A DNA stretch of 64,000 bases from Malachius bipustulatus (lineage: Eukaryota > Arthropoda > Insecta > Coleoptera > Melyridae), in assembly GCA_910589415.1 (NCBI GenBank), contig OU342632.1, positions 13,085,507 through 13,149,506 of the forward strand, in the 5' to 3' direction. The position numbers were made by a program, and so were the translations under genes. Below are positions 1 through 11,000 of the stretch, piece by piece. Below the pieces are notes generated by a model. It saw only the letters and a list, made by a program, of their open reading frames with translations, was not told the origin of the DNA and searched no databases. Position 1 is the stretch's first letter. Every line of letters begins with the position of its first letter.

Positions 1-402
1 ACCACGTTCAATTACATAAAAAATTACTCACTCGTGTATGAATCTGATCCCTTTCTTTGTAAATAAAATTCATGCATTTTAAGGTTTATTCTAATGCATT
101 GTAATTAAATGTAATTTATTCCAAATAATCAGGTCAACCATTAACTGCGCTATTATTCTGTGTTATGTATCTTATTACGTTATATCTACCTATCACTACA
201 GATAAGTAAGGTACCTACTATTTTATAGTAATCGGTACGAACACATTTTATAGATCAAAGGTAATAATTGCTTGGAGGATGCAGCGTACCGACGACTCCA
301 GTAATTAATAATTATTGTCCGAGATCGGTACCTATAGTTCTTAACGTTCGTGACGCTTTTAACTTTTGAAGGATTTGAAGTTAAAATTTACATTTTCTCT
401 AT
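1..402. other. AT-rich non-coding DNA, nothing recognised
   Basis: No open frame of useful length, no repeat structure and no splice-flanked exon could be supported here. Confidence 0.5.
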
Positions 403-564
403 ACAGGGTGTCGCTAAAAGGTACCAAAAACGTGTATTTGGTTGACCCCATTTTTAGGGTGTATATTGAAAACTTTACACATAAATAATTTCGGTTAAAT
501 CGGCATATTTTTTACTCGGGAATCTGTGGTAGAGCGTTGGTGGTACCTTTTAGCGACGCCCTGT
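403..564. mobile_element. Short MITE with ACAGGG termini
   Basis: The 162-bp element begins ACAGGGTGTCGCTAAAAGG and ends with its near-exact reverse complement (CCTTTTAGCGACGCCCTGT), giving terminal inverted repeats of about 24 bp that include a shared GGTACCA. There is no coding capacity. The ACAGGG/CCCTGT ends recur in several larger fold-back elements in this window, so it probably belongs to the same non-autonomous superfamily. The target duplication is unclear. Confidence 0.75.
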
Positions 565-1107
565 TTAATATCTAATACTTTGTCAATAATGACGTTCAAT
601 TTTTATGTGCTAAGTATTCTTTCGTACCATCTTTCCATGCTAATAAACACCTATTAAGTATGTACGTAAATATAAATATGAGCAATGAAAATAGATTTGA
701 TATAAAAATTAAGAAATTATAAAGTAACAGGAATTAATTAATTGCTATTTACAAATTGTGAATAAATTTTATGATATCAAGATTGATTTTGTAAACACTG
801 ATTAGACTACCTACATTGAATTTAAAAACTACATCTACCAGTCGTGTGAGGTTGCATAAAGAACTGAGGATGTGTGACCGGAAGTAATCATTTTTTCTTG
901 ATTTGTGCAATTTGTTTCCATAATTAATGTATATTTTTATTAAAAATTTCGACACACACACTCTCTGTGATGGTCTTAATAAAGCATATCAGTTCCATAT
1001 CATGTGTTCCATCGGACAGTTTCCAGCCCAATTAAGAATAATAGTTTCGTAGTTTTATTACATTTTTCCAATCCAAAATAAGATACCTTTATTAAGTGTA
1101 TATTTTA
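565..1107. other. AT-rich non-coding DNA
   Basis: Nothing beyond low-complexity AT-rich sequence was seen. A 70-codon minus-strand open frame at 749-961 has no recognisable domain and no splice context. Confidence 0.45.
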
Positions 1108-1818
1108 TTATGGTTCGTAGGGCCTGTGCTTTCTCTATTCTTTTTTGAAAATTTATTTTCCTCTTTGATTCCCTCTTACCATAAACAATTTATTTAGGGG
1201 GCCTTTCTTTTGTAAAAACTAATAAAAATTTAGTCTGTATGAGACCTCTATGACTCAGAGTGAGTTCAAGTATTTTTTTTTATATTTTTTTTTAAATTTT
1301 CATAACCTATAAACTCTTATTGAAACTCAATTTAAATTTGTTTGGGTTTTATTACAATAAGAAATTTTCCCAACAATAACACTTACAACAACTAACTTAA
1401 AAATAACTTAAAATTACTCACAGTTTGTTCCTTAATGAATCTTCTTCGTCACCGACTTTCTGTCATTAATTTTTGACAGAAGTCCCTCGTAGGTTAACGA
1501 AAGGAATAACCCACGGAATCAGCTGTTGAACAAAGCTTGAAGTCAACTCTAGTAGCCTTGCTGTTTGTGTGTCAGCAATATCAATGTAGATCTCTGCACG
1601 GATATATCCAATTCGCTGCTACGTTTTTCTATCTTCAATGTCAAAATCGGAGAATCCAAATCGCTGCACGGCTGTACCCAAATCAAACTGCAATTGTCAG
1701 CTACCTGCTAGCCAAATCTCTGCACGGCTGTATCCAAATCAAATTGCAGTTGTCAGCTACCAGCTAACCAAATCTCTCCTTCTAACCTATATGTTTTTTC
1801 TAGTAGTCAGCTACGGCC

Positions 1819-1970
1819 TCTGTTCTTTACCAAATTAGTTTGTTCCCTTAATGAATCTTCTTCGTCACCGACTTTCTGTCATTAATTTTTGACAGAAGTC
1901 CCTCGTAGGTTAACGAAAGGAATAACCCACGGAATCAGCTGTTGAACAAACTAATTTGGTAAAGAACAGA
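1819..1970. repeat. Small inverted repeat inside the 1.3-kb element
   Basis: Positions 1819-1845 and 1944-1970 are exact reverse complements (27 bp each, beginning TCTGTTCTTTACC). They flank the second copy of the internal direct repeat. This is either a nested mini-element or a hairpin made during duplication of that segment. Confidence 0.7.
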
Positions 1971-2030
1971 GGAAAGAGAACAAGAAGTACAAGGGTCAAA
2001 TGAAAAAATCGCAAATATGATGGCGATGTT

Positions 2031-2180
2031 AATGAAGAAGATGGACGAAAATAGTAAGAAGATTATGGATGAAATCAGTAAGAAGATGGATGAAAATATC
2101 AAGAAGATTATGGATGAAAATAGTAAGAAGATGGATGAAAATAGTAAGAAGATGGATGAAAATAGTAAGAAGATATGCAC
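2031..2180 (+). repeat. 21-bp minisatellite encoding a KKMDENS-type heptad
   Basis: About seven tandem units of AAGATGGATGAAAATAGTAAG with small variants. On the + strand the units read as a charged heptad (K-K-M-D-E-N-S), coiled-coil-like, in a 63-codon open frame. The frame has no start context, and the surrounding element is non-coding, so a real protein is unlikely. Confidence 0.7.
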
Positions 2181-2420
2181 GAAATACAGAGTATTAAAGG
2201 GACTATAGAGAAAATTAAAAAAAAAAAGATTATTAAAAAAAAATACTTGAACTCACTCTCATGTCATAGTCATAGAGGTCTCATACAGACTAAACTTTTA
2301 TTAGTTTTTAAAAAAGAAAGGCCTCCTAAATAAATAAATTGTTTATGGTAAGAGGGAATCAAAGAGGAAAATAAATTTTCAAAAAAGAGTAGAGAAAGCA
2401 CAGTCCCTGCGAACCATAAC

Positions 2421-4898
2421 AGTACTTATGTATTAAGTTTTTATGTTTATTGATTAATGCTGGTTAGAAATATAGACAAAATAAGATCAAAATTACATTT
2501 TTAAATTAAAATGCTCGTAGGTACTATGGTATCAAAAATCAGAAAGCTTTTTGAAGAATTTTTTATTTCAACTAATTTTCTAAAACTATGTGGATGTGGA
2601 TTGTAGCAAAGAGGGTAATTTTTCACAAATACCTTAATCATAGGTCTCTGTTTAAGCCCTTTGTTCTCCACCCAAAGCACACAAACCCCTATTCCCTACC
2701 TATATTCCAATCACCTGATTGCTTGGATGTATCTACCGAAGAATTATTTATTTAATTAATCAATTTATTTATTTAAATAATTACAACATCAACAACAAAA
2801 CCAATTACCAGTGGGGAATACAGAGCTTAAATATATCAATGTTTTTATCTCGGAAATAGCCGAGCAGAAGATGTCGAAAGAGTTCTCGACGCGCATATAA
2901 TTTTGGCACATATAGTGTAGATCGTTGAGGACTCCAGCAAAGGAGTACGAGGCGTTGGAAGGTAAAAGTAGTTAGAAATGTAGCACCTAACCGAGGACCT
3001 GCGAAATTTAAGATAAGAATATGGCAGAATTAGTTGCACGACGTGTGTGTAACTGCTTAGCCTAAATCTCTCCAGAAGAGTGTTCTGCGGATAGCCTCGA
3101 GATGGATACGCAGAATCCAAAGTGAAACATAAATGTTTAAGGAATTTTCGTTGGACATTTTCTAAAGAGATATGAGACGGATAAGAGGGGTTCTAGACAG
3201 AGACACATATTCATATATTCAATTCATGTAGTCATATTCAAGATGACAAAGCTTTGAATGAAGTCAACATTGAATGAACAGACACGAACTATCTAGACTT
3301 ACAAATGACGAAACCCAACAACTTATAGTCAGAAAAGGAGATCCTATCAGTGTGCAATTTAAAAGATAAACTTGAATGAAAAACGACTTGTAAGTCTTTT
3401 CTGCTGTTAAACGAAGCTAGAACCACATTTTGATAATTTATAGTACGTGCGTTAAGAAACAACGACGGTGTATGACACCATGCTCCTGCTAGAAGTACTT
3501 CGCAAGTTCGCAACACTTTTTTATTCTTCATATTGAAGGGATACTGTCCGAACATGTGAAGACGTACAGGTGCTTTCCTTTCAACTGTGCCTCCCTTAGA
3601 GTACCTAATCTGTGTGCAGATCCTCTTGCCAGTTTCACTACTCATAGGAGTAGAGGCCTCTACCACACTAGTCAGGGTGGTGTTCATTGCACCTGCTATA
3701 GCTAATGTTGCCGTTCTTGGGACACGGTCTAATAATAATTGTTACTTGTCTCGTTTTAGGCCAATTATACAGAGAAATTTTGGGAGACATCCTCATGCCT
3801 TCTCAGTACTTCAAAACAATATAAATCAGTACACTTTGGTTTCAGGTACTTTGTAAGAATCCATTTTTTCTAAACATAGCCTTTTTCGAAGTTCTCGCTC
3901 AGAAAAAGATAATTGATAGCCTTGTATTTGGTCCTCGAAACAATTCACGACTTCGTGTGGCTCTTTTTGTAGTTTTATGTGATGAAGAAATATTTTTCAC
4001 TAACCGTTAAAACAAAAAAAAAATTAAAAAGTGATGCGATCTTGAGTGTTACTTAACTGTTAAGCGAGACTTAAGTGTACACAAAAAATTGATCCCAATG
4101 ATATTGGCAATAAAATCACAACTTCTTTGATACCACTCACTCTCTTTTTAATTATTTTGGGTGTAGGTTGTAAACTTTGTCTGTGGAAGTGATATCTCTA
4201 CCTTTTTCTTATAAATTATTATCTTAATAAAAAAATTTGCATCAACTTGAAAATGCAGCTTCAAGGTGTATATAAAGATTGATGTTGTAAAGATTGATGA
4301 TTTATTTTCATATAGGAGACAATTTTCTAAATAAAGAATTTTCCTGTCTATTATCCTGAAAGAATTATATCGACAGGTAAATCTATTTTTTTACCTCTAT
4401 ATACATAGTTCAAATTACAGAAAAAATTCTCAGGACATTCTTGATATAACATTAAATCTCTTTCACTATAACGGTGGGAAAGTCTTACAATGGTGGACCT
4501 TTATAGTTTTTCAGTCAACGGGTATTATTTATTTTATTATTGTTTATGTGTATACCTATAGCTTATTATGACAATATTTGTTAAACACATGTTTTAAGCT
4601 ACTATCAACGAATCAAAAACTCATTTACCTTATTATTCTGGAAACGGTTTCTAGCAAATTTTTATGCATGACGTCTAATTACCCTAAATTATCCACATGG
4701 CATGTCGTTTGCCTTGATTGCCTGGCAATAAGAAACCGTTTAATATTGATGTGTTCGTTAAGCCAGAGCAAAATTATTTTAGTCACCAATTAAAAGAAAT
4801 ACTTTAGACACAAATAACATATTTTTACCTATAAAGCAATAATTTTTTATTGTTATGTTGTTCAATAATTTTTTATTGTTATGTTGTTTGTATTTCAG
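2421..4898. other. Non-coding region upstream of the first visible exon
   Basis: This probably includes part of an intron of the multidomain gene, because its first visible exon starts in mid-codon. Open frames at 2845-3120 and 3289-3687 (- strand) and 3587-3856 (+ strand) show no domain, signal peptide or splice logic; they may be relics of repeats. A signal-peptide exon was looked for and not found. Confidence 0.4.
4837..4888 (+). repeat. Exact 26-bp tandem duplication at an intron 3' end
   Basis: Two exact copies of a 26-bp unit (CAATAATTTTTTATTG followed by TTATGTTGTT) lie just before the TTTGTATTTCAG acceptor of the first visible exon. The duplication doubles the pyrimidine-rich tract next to the splice site. 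Confidence 0.85.
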
Positions 4899-5048
4899 AT
4901 TTGAAGCCACAGCAAAACAGCAAGTGTCCATTGTTAACGGATTGTCCCTATAGGGCAGAGCAGTGTTTCGAAGATGACGATTGCGCAGCAGACAGTATAT
5001 GCTGCAAGAGTCCTTGTGGGAAAATCTGCACGAAACAGCTTTTTACAG
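4899..5048 (+). CDS. Exon A: WAP domain (first visible exon)
   Basis: Flanked by TTTCAG and GTTAGA, phase 1 in and phase 1 out. Eight cysteines fit the four-disulphide WAP core: C-P start, three spaced Cys, an adjacent C-C pair ([12 protein letters not shown]), and two final Cys. The exon starts in mid-codon, so at least one exon lies upstream. The donor is GTTAGA, weaker than the GTAAG sites used later. A following intron of 8.3 kb is filled with nested transposons. Confidence 0.85.
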
Positions 5049-8000
5049 GTTAGAGAATTTTTATAACACTTTTAAATCGTTTCCAACTATTTTTCGGGAG
5101 AAAATTGCAATATTTTAAGGAAATGTCGGGGAAGTCAAAATAGTCAAAATAAGCTAAAATAATGCTTTCTGAACGACACATTTGCCCTAATGGTATGGTG
5201 AAGACAGAAACATCGATGTTTCAATGGTCATTTTCATCTCAGCAGTATGTCACTGTCGGAAACATAGTGACTTGCAAGGCAAATGCCATCTGACGACTGA
5301 GAAGTATAAAACTTTCAAAATGTCAATTTTGATTGTTTGTGGCTTTCACCATTTGAATTTAGATTTGGTGTTTTATGAGTTATAAACAAAATAAAATAAT
5401 AGCAATTTTTATTTTCAAAGAAGCTTACATTGAAAACGGCTCAAGATATCGGAAAACGGCTTACAGGTCTTAATCTATATGTATAGATATTACATTATAC
5501 AGATCTTTAACTGTTCATTTTGTTTCCTACTACGTGGTTTAAATCATCACCCTGTATTAAAATTTAAACCACATAGTAGGATTGAAAAGGACATGAAAAG
5601 TTAAGATACCTACGTACATGTAAGACGTTTTTAAAAATCTTGAGTCAATTTTTTATCTTTAAAATTAACCTCTATTTCGGAAGTGGACATAAGTGGTGGA
5701 CTAGCCTGTACATACATGGCTTTGAAATGTGAAAATTGCGATTTTCACTTACACGTTGATTAATTTCTAGATAGTCTACCAAGGTCACATGAAAATTCAG
5801 CAGTGATGTCAGATCTCGAATTTTGTAGGTGCAATGAGGATGAGGAATCACAGAATAAATAGACATAATTTATTACATCATCAACAATTATTTTTGTTTA
5901 TTTGAAAATAAAAAGAATTTAAGGTTTCTTTTTGAATATAACGATGATGTTAATTCATAAAAGGTATTTTATAATGAAAAAATAACAAGCACCTATTTGT
6001 AAAGAACATTTTATTGGAAAGTTATACACAAATTACAAATAATATAAATTAATGCAAAACTTGACAATAATTGATAATTTAATATTCAGAGTCATATAAT
6101 CAGTTTCTTAAATTAATACCTAATTAAAACATTCCACATTTCTGCCGTAACACCAGTATGATGTGTATTTCGCCAAAGAGAAATAACGTGGGTACTCTCA
6201 TCGCTTAAAGGACGATTGAAGTTCGGCTTTCCTATACCCCACACATGTTCGATTGTATTAAAAATGCAATGGTATCGTGGAAGTCGAAGAATTTTGTGTC
6301 CATACTGTTCAGCTAGCTAAGGAATCCACTATACAGGGTGTTGATTTTCAAAGCGGGCCATAGGGGATTAGCATTGGGAAAGTGGTTTTTGAGGATTCCT
6401 GCTCGCCGTTTAAACTGACATAAATGGTTTTGGTATCAAAATGAAGCTAAAATTATTTCTCATAACGCTTGACATCAGAAATTAATTTAATTTTACGTTG
6501 TTTTCTAAAATTCTTCAGTAAAAATTCAAGTAATTGTTAATGTTTGATCACAAAATAGCATGCCTTGCCTAAATAATAATGACGTTTCTACGTTTTGACA
6601 ATCCAATAATAAAACTTTATAAGTCAGTAGGTAATAATAAAGTCTGGTTCTATTCAACCCTACTGTAACTGGCTACACTGTAGTAGGTTTTCACCATAAA
6701 GACTCTTTCTTGGTTTGTATAACCCATTTTTAAATAGAGTCAGACTTTATTATTATACCTACTGACTTATAAAGTTTTATTATTGGATTGTCGAAACGTA
6801 GAAACGTCATTATTGTTTAGGCAAGGCATGCTATTTTGTGATTGAACATTAACAATTACTTGAATTTTTACTGAAGAATTTTAGAAAACAACGTGAAATT
6901 AAATTAATTTCCGATGTCAAGCGTTATGCGCAATAATTTTAGCTTCATTTTGATACCAAAACCATTTCTGTCAGTTTAAACGGCGAGCAGGAATCCTCAA
7001 AAACCACTTTCGCAATGCTAATCCCCTATGGCCCGCTTTGAAAATCAACACCCTGTATATGTACTGCTTTGGTTTCTTTTGTTCCTGTTGTGAAACCAAT
7101 AAGCATTTTAGTTATATAAAAATCATAAAGTCAATACAAAATATACTTATTCACAATGTCTAGGAGCTGAGCTTTCAGCGAAAAAGGCTCGAAACCAATG
7201 TTCTTCCTGCGCAGCGCATTCGTCAATTTGTTGTTTATGTGAAGAAGAAATTGGTGGTTTATTTTCAACTGCACTGTGGTAAGGCGCATTGTCCATAATA
7301 ATCACAGAAGGTAACTTGGCTTTAACTGGTTTTCGAACCACTTGGTAAACTTTTCATGATTCATCTCTCCATGATAATCTGGATCTTTTGTTGATGAAGA
7401 GAAAATCAATTCTGCCCCATCAACAAAACCATTTATCTTACCTGCATGCAAAACTATGTACCTAAATAATTAAAATAAATGATATTATATTTAATGTCTA
7501 ATTATACATCATTATAACATATATATTATAAGTATTTAAAACACCTTTTGCCTTCTGTCTTCTGTTCAGTTTCTTGACACTGCGTGGGTTTTGATCCTGC
7601 CAAGACCTTCCCGTTGTGCCGTTTTGAGAGACCCATGTTTCGTCTATATACACAAATTATTGGTAAGATGCCTTCTCTTTTGTAATCTACACATGTGCGT
7701 AGGAACTTCACTCTTTTAACAATAATGTGACCTAATTCCAGGAGACCTCGACGTGGATTGTCTTTTTTCCATTTAAATCCAATTTTCTTTAAAGACGCAC
7801 AAAAGAGAAGATTTGCTGCACTCAAATATATACTTGTCTTTGAGGACGGTATGTAGAGTATGTAGAGACGGTACCAAAGCGACAATTTCAGAGCTTCAGC
7901 TACCCTCTAAATCATAATATTTATTACTTGATGTCAGTAATATTTGAACTTATAAAATAATTTTTATACCTTGCTCACTGATGTTAGGGGTATAATGGCC

Positions 8001-11000
8001 CCCAAATAAATTTGCCACCATCTGCTGTTGATGCGCTTCTTCACTTATATGTTTTGGCATTTTGCTTACTTTTAAAGATAATCTATCACTTTTTAGATAA
8101 TTCTAATAATTTTTAATTTATTTTATAAAATTAAAAATTAACTCTTAAAACTGACAGACGTAAACAGAACAAAATCAGTTTATTATTTTGGATAGAAAAG
8201 TTGACAACAAAGCCAGGGCGATGTTGTGAACGATTATTAAATTTATTGTTTTTGCATCTTCCTAATGTCAAACATTTTCATTTGATCCCTTTAATAACCT
8301 TCAAATTCTAACTGTCATTTTTAGTGTCATAATGTTCGACGTTACAACACAGCGTAAACAAATATGACCTTGGCAGACTATCTAGAAATTAATCAACGTG
8401 TATTTGTTTATAATAATAAATTCATAAATCACTGAATATTCCAGTGATGAAAAGTACCTACATGTATTATATTTCCCCAAAAAATTTAAAAATATAATAA
8501 TATACAGCAGGGTGTTTACGTTAAAATAATAAAGTAGGTGTCAATTTCAGCTATTTGGGGAAGTGCGGAAATAGAAAATGTGGACATCTTGAAAATATTT
8601 TCGATTTTCTCGTGGTCACATATGTCTAAACAATTTTGTTTTTGACTTTCTAGGACCTATAGTTCCCAAGATATAACCGCTTAATTACCATAATGAATAA
8701 TAAAGACCGTGTATAGGTATCTAAAATCGGACTTGAACATTTGAGCTTATTTTGATTATTTTACTCTCTCGACATGTCCTTATAATATTGCCATTTCCGC
8801 TGGTGTTGGGGAATTCACTTTGACTAATTGTTTTCCAGCAGGATTATGTGTAACTGCTTAATGAAATTTTGGCTCTTGTTTACATTTTTCTAGTTTGAAT
8901 TTTTGTTCAGAATCTGTTCCAATTCTTTACCTATCATTTATTATTGTTATTTATGTATCAATAGAATTATAAAGAGGTTAATGACCGAGGGCGACAGTTC
9001 CAAAGGATGTCATCTTCCCATAGGTTATTACATCTTAGAATAATTTCTCAACTAATTACCTAAGTGCGGAAGTTAAATACAGTACCTACCTGACATCACC
9101 AAATAAAGCTATTTCGGAAAAGCGCCTTTATTAGAAGCTAAATTATTAATTATAATATGAAATTATTATCTACAAGTTTTCAATCAGGGGAAATTATGGC
9201 CTTATTAATGTCTCCGTCATTTGGTTTTAGTCGCTTGTGAAAGTTTATTGAAATATGATTAATGTTGATTCCCTTATTACATTCTCGAGTACTCCTATAA
9301 ACATTGTTACATAATATGTTCGTTAAAAATAAAAAAAAATAAAAACTGTGATGTCATAATATATTATAGAAGGTAGGTACCTACTTACCTAAAAAATAAT
9401 CGCTACATTGTTTCAATGCATGTAGTTATGTTTTTAAGTTAGCTTGTATAGGATATATATTGTTTTCAAAGTAATCAACATTTCTTATGCTGAAAACATT
9501 TTTATTAAGTGAAACGCTTTCTTCTCTAGTACTCATCACAGTAACTGGATGCCCTCCATGGCCAAATATAATTAAAGAAGAAAGTGGTATAATTTAAGCT
9601 GGCGCTTCCTTACTTTGTATAAATTGACCATTGCTGAAGAGTACCTACATGATACACCTCTGATACACCTATTTTATTGTTTGAGTACATCCGTGTTGAT
9701 CAAAAAAAAAAAAAACAACAATGAATCTTTCCTGGAGAAAAAAATGCGTACCTATAAAAATTTTGACAATTAGCCCCGAAAAAATACTCACTTTTACATA
9801 AATAGGTACCTACTTATAGGTATTACTTTTTTAACAATTGTTAAGGAATTTTCTTTAAATATTTTTTATAATGTATGGTCTGGAAAAATTAGTTAGGTAC
9901 CAATAATAACCATTTATAAATTATTGTATTGAACAAATTGAATAAGAATCAAACAGCAATTTATTTTCTGTTTTTTGAAAAAAAAAAGGTTTTAATAATT
10001 ATTTCGGCTCATTTATTCTGATACAAACAAACTGCATTGTGGTATAATTATTAGCTTCTGAAGCAAAGGAAACATGCAGAACTTTCACTTCCAGTATTCA
10101 ATCAATAAATTTATATTACCTATGTCTAGGTATAATTTGAAGAAAATCTACTTTCATTAATTTAAATAACCGCCTCCTTTGCTTTTACTTGTCGACTGTA
10201 TTTCTTTCCGATTTTAATTGATATACTTGGAAAATAATTGTGAAGGTGTGAAAAATGTACTTCATGATGATTCTAAGTTAATAGGTATGTAATTATACCT
10301 GCACCGAAAATATACCAGAAAAAGATGAATCCATATGTAGCTCGAATTTTACTCACCCTGTATAGGATGATCTCTAAAGCCTGAGTATTATTTGCACGCG
10401 TATGCGCCTATTATTCCATTAAAAGGAAACTGTCACTGCTGGTTCCTATTCCTGATGTATGTTTTTCGCATTACGTATACTTATTCTTTGTGATAGTAAG
10501 AATTATGGGCCTTCATCAACTTTTACTTCAATACTCTCTCCCCATAAATCCACTCCTGAGCCACCATTGGCTTGGGTCGAATATTTTACCCGAAATGGGA
10601 GTGATGGCTATAACGAAGTAAATTAATATAGGATTACAGAAAGGCGTAATCATCAGTTTAATTCATTTTTCTTCGTTGGGTCATCAGTGATTTTAACTGT
10701 AATTTGGTGGTAGAGTGACCAAAATACATTCAATTTTTTCTCAATACATCGATAGAAATCGATTAATAAAATCAAAATCGATGAAAGGAAAAATCAAAAA
10801 ACTATTTACAATTAAGGCTTTAAGGCTTTAATTAAATAAAATACATAAAATATGGAAATGACAGGTAGAATGATTATATAATATTTCATGAGTTTCACAT
10901 ATAGGGTGAAAGAATGTAGAATGATTGATATATTATGGTAGAATAATAAAACTGACCAATAATCTAAAGAGGGTATAAATAAAGGTATCTACTATAAATC

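Larger units (their letters stand above)
1108..2420. mobile_element. 1.3-kb inverted-repeat element with about 170-bp termini
   Basis: Positions 1108-1275 and 2245-2420 are inverted copies of each other, differing at scattered bases and by small indels. Inside are two direct copies of a segment of about 110 bp (1422-1532 and 1838-1949), degenerate repeats around a CTGCACGGCTGTA core (about 1590-1770), and a 21-bp minisatellite. No transposase is present, so this looks like a non-autonomous DNA transposon or fold-back element carrying internal repeats. Its family is not recognised. Confidence 0.7.
5752..8400 (-). mobile_element. IS630/Tc1-mariner-superfamily transposon, degraded
   Basis: Terminal inverted repeats of about 36 bp (CACGTTGATTAATTTCTAGA then TAGTCT[A/G]CCAAGGTCA) lie at 5752-5787 and 8365-8400, with a TA on each side (5750-5751 and 8401-8402), as expected of this superfamily. 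It is 2,649 bp long, but 724 bp of that is a later fold-back insertion. It carries one minus-strand transposase pseudogene. Confidence 0.85.
5100..8800. mobile_element. Outer fold-back element, split by an IS630/Tc1-like transposon
   Basis: Sequence near 5105-5160 (GTCAAAATAAGCT context) recurs inverted near 8740-8800. The two sides of the inner transposon join as GATTTTCACT-TA-TTTGTTTATAA, a run that also occurs in fold-back elements at 32131 and 34425. So an old fold-back of roughly 1 kb was hit by the 2.6-kb transposon. The outer ends are worn and approximate. Confidence 0.5.

Noticed and set aside
2017..2208. Met-Asp-Glu-Asn-rich coiled-coil protein
   Set aside because: It is a 21-bp minisatellite inside a non-coding inverted-repeat element.
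3289..3856. Overlapping open frames on both strands (132 and 89 codons)
   Set aside because: No domain, no signal peptide, no splice sites; mirror frames over the same bases suggest chance.
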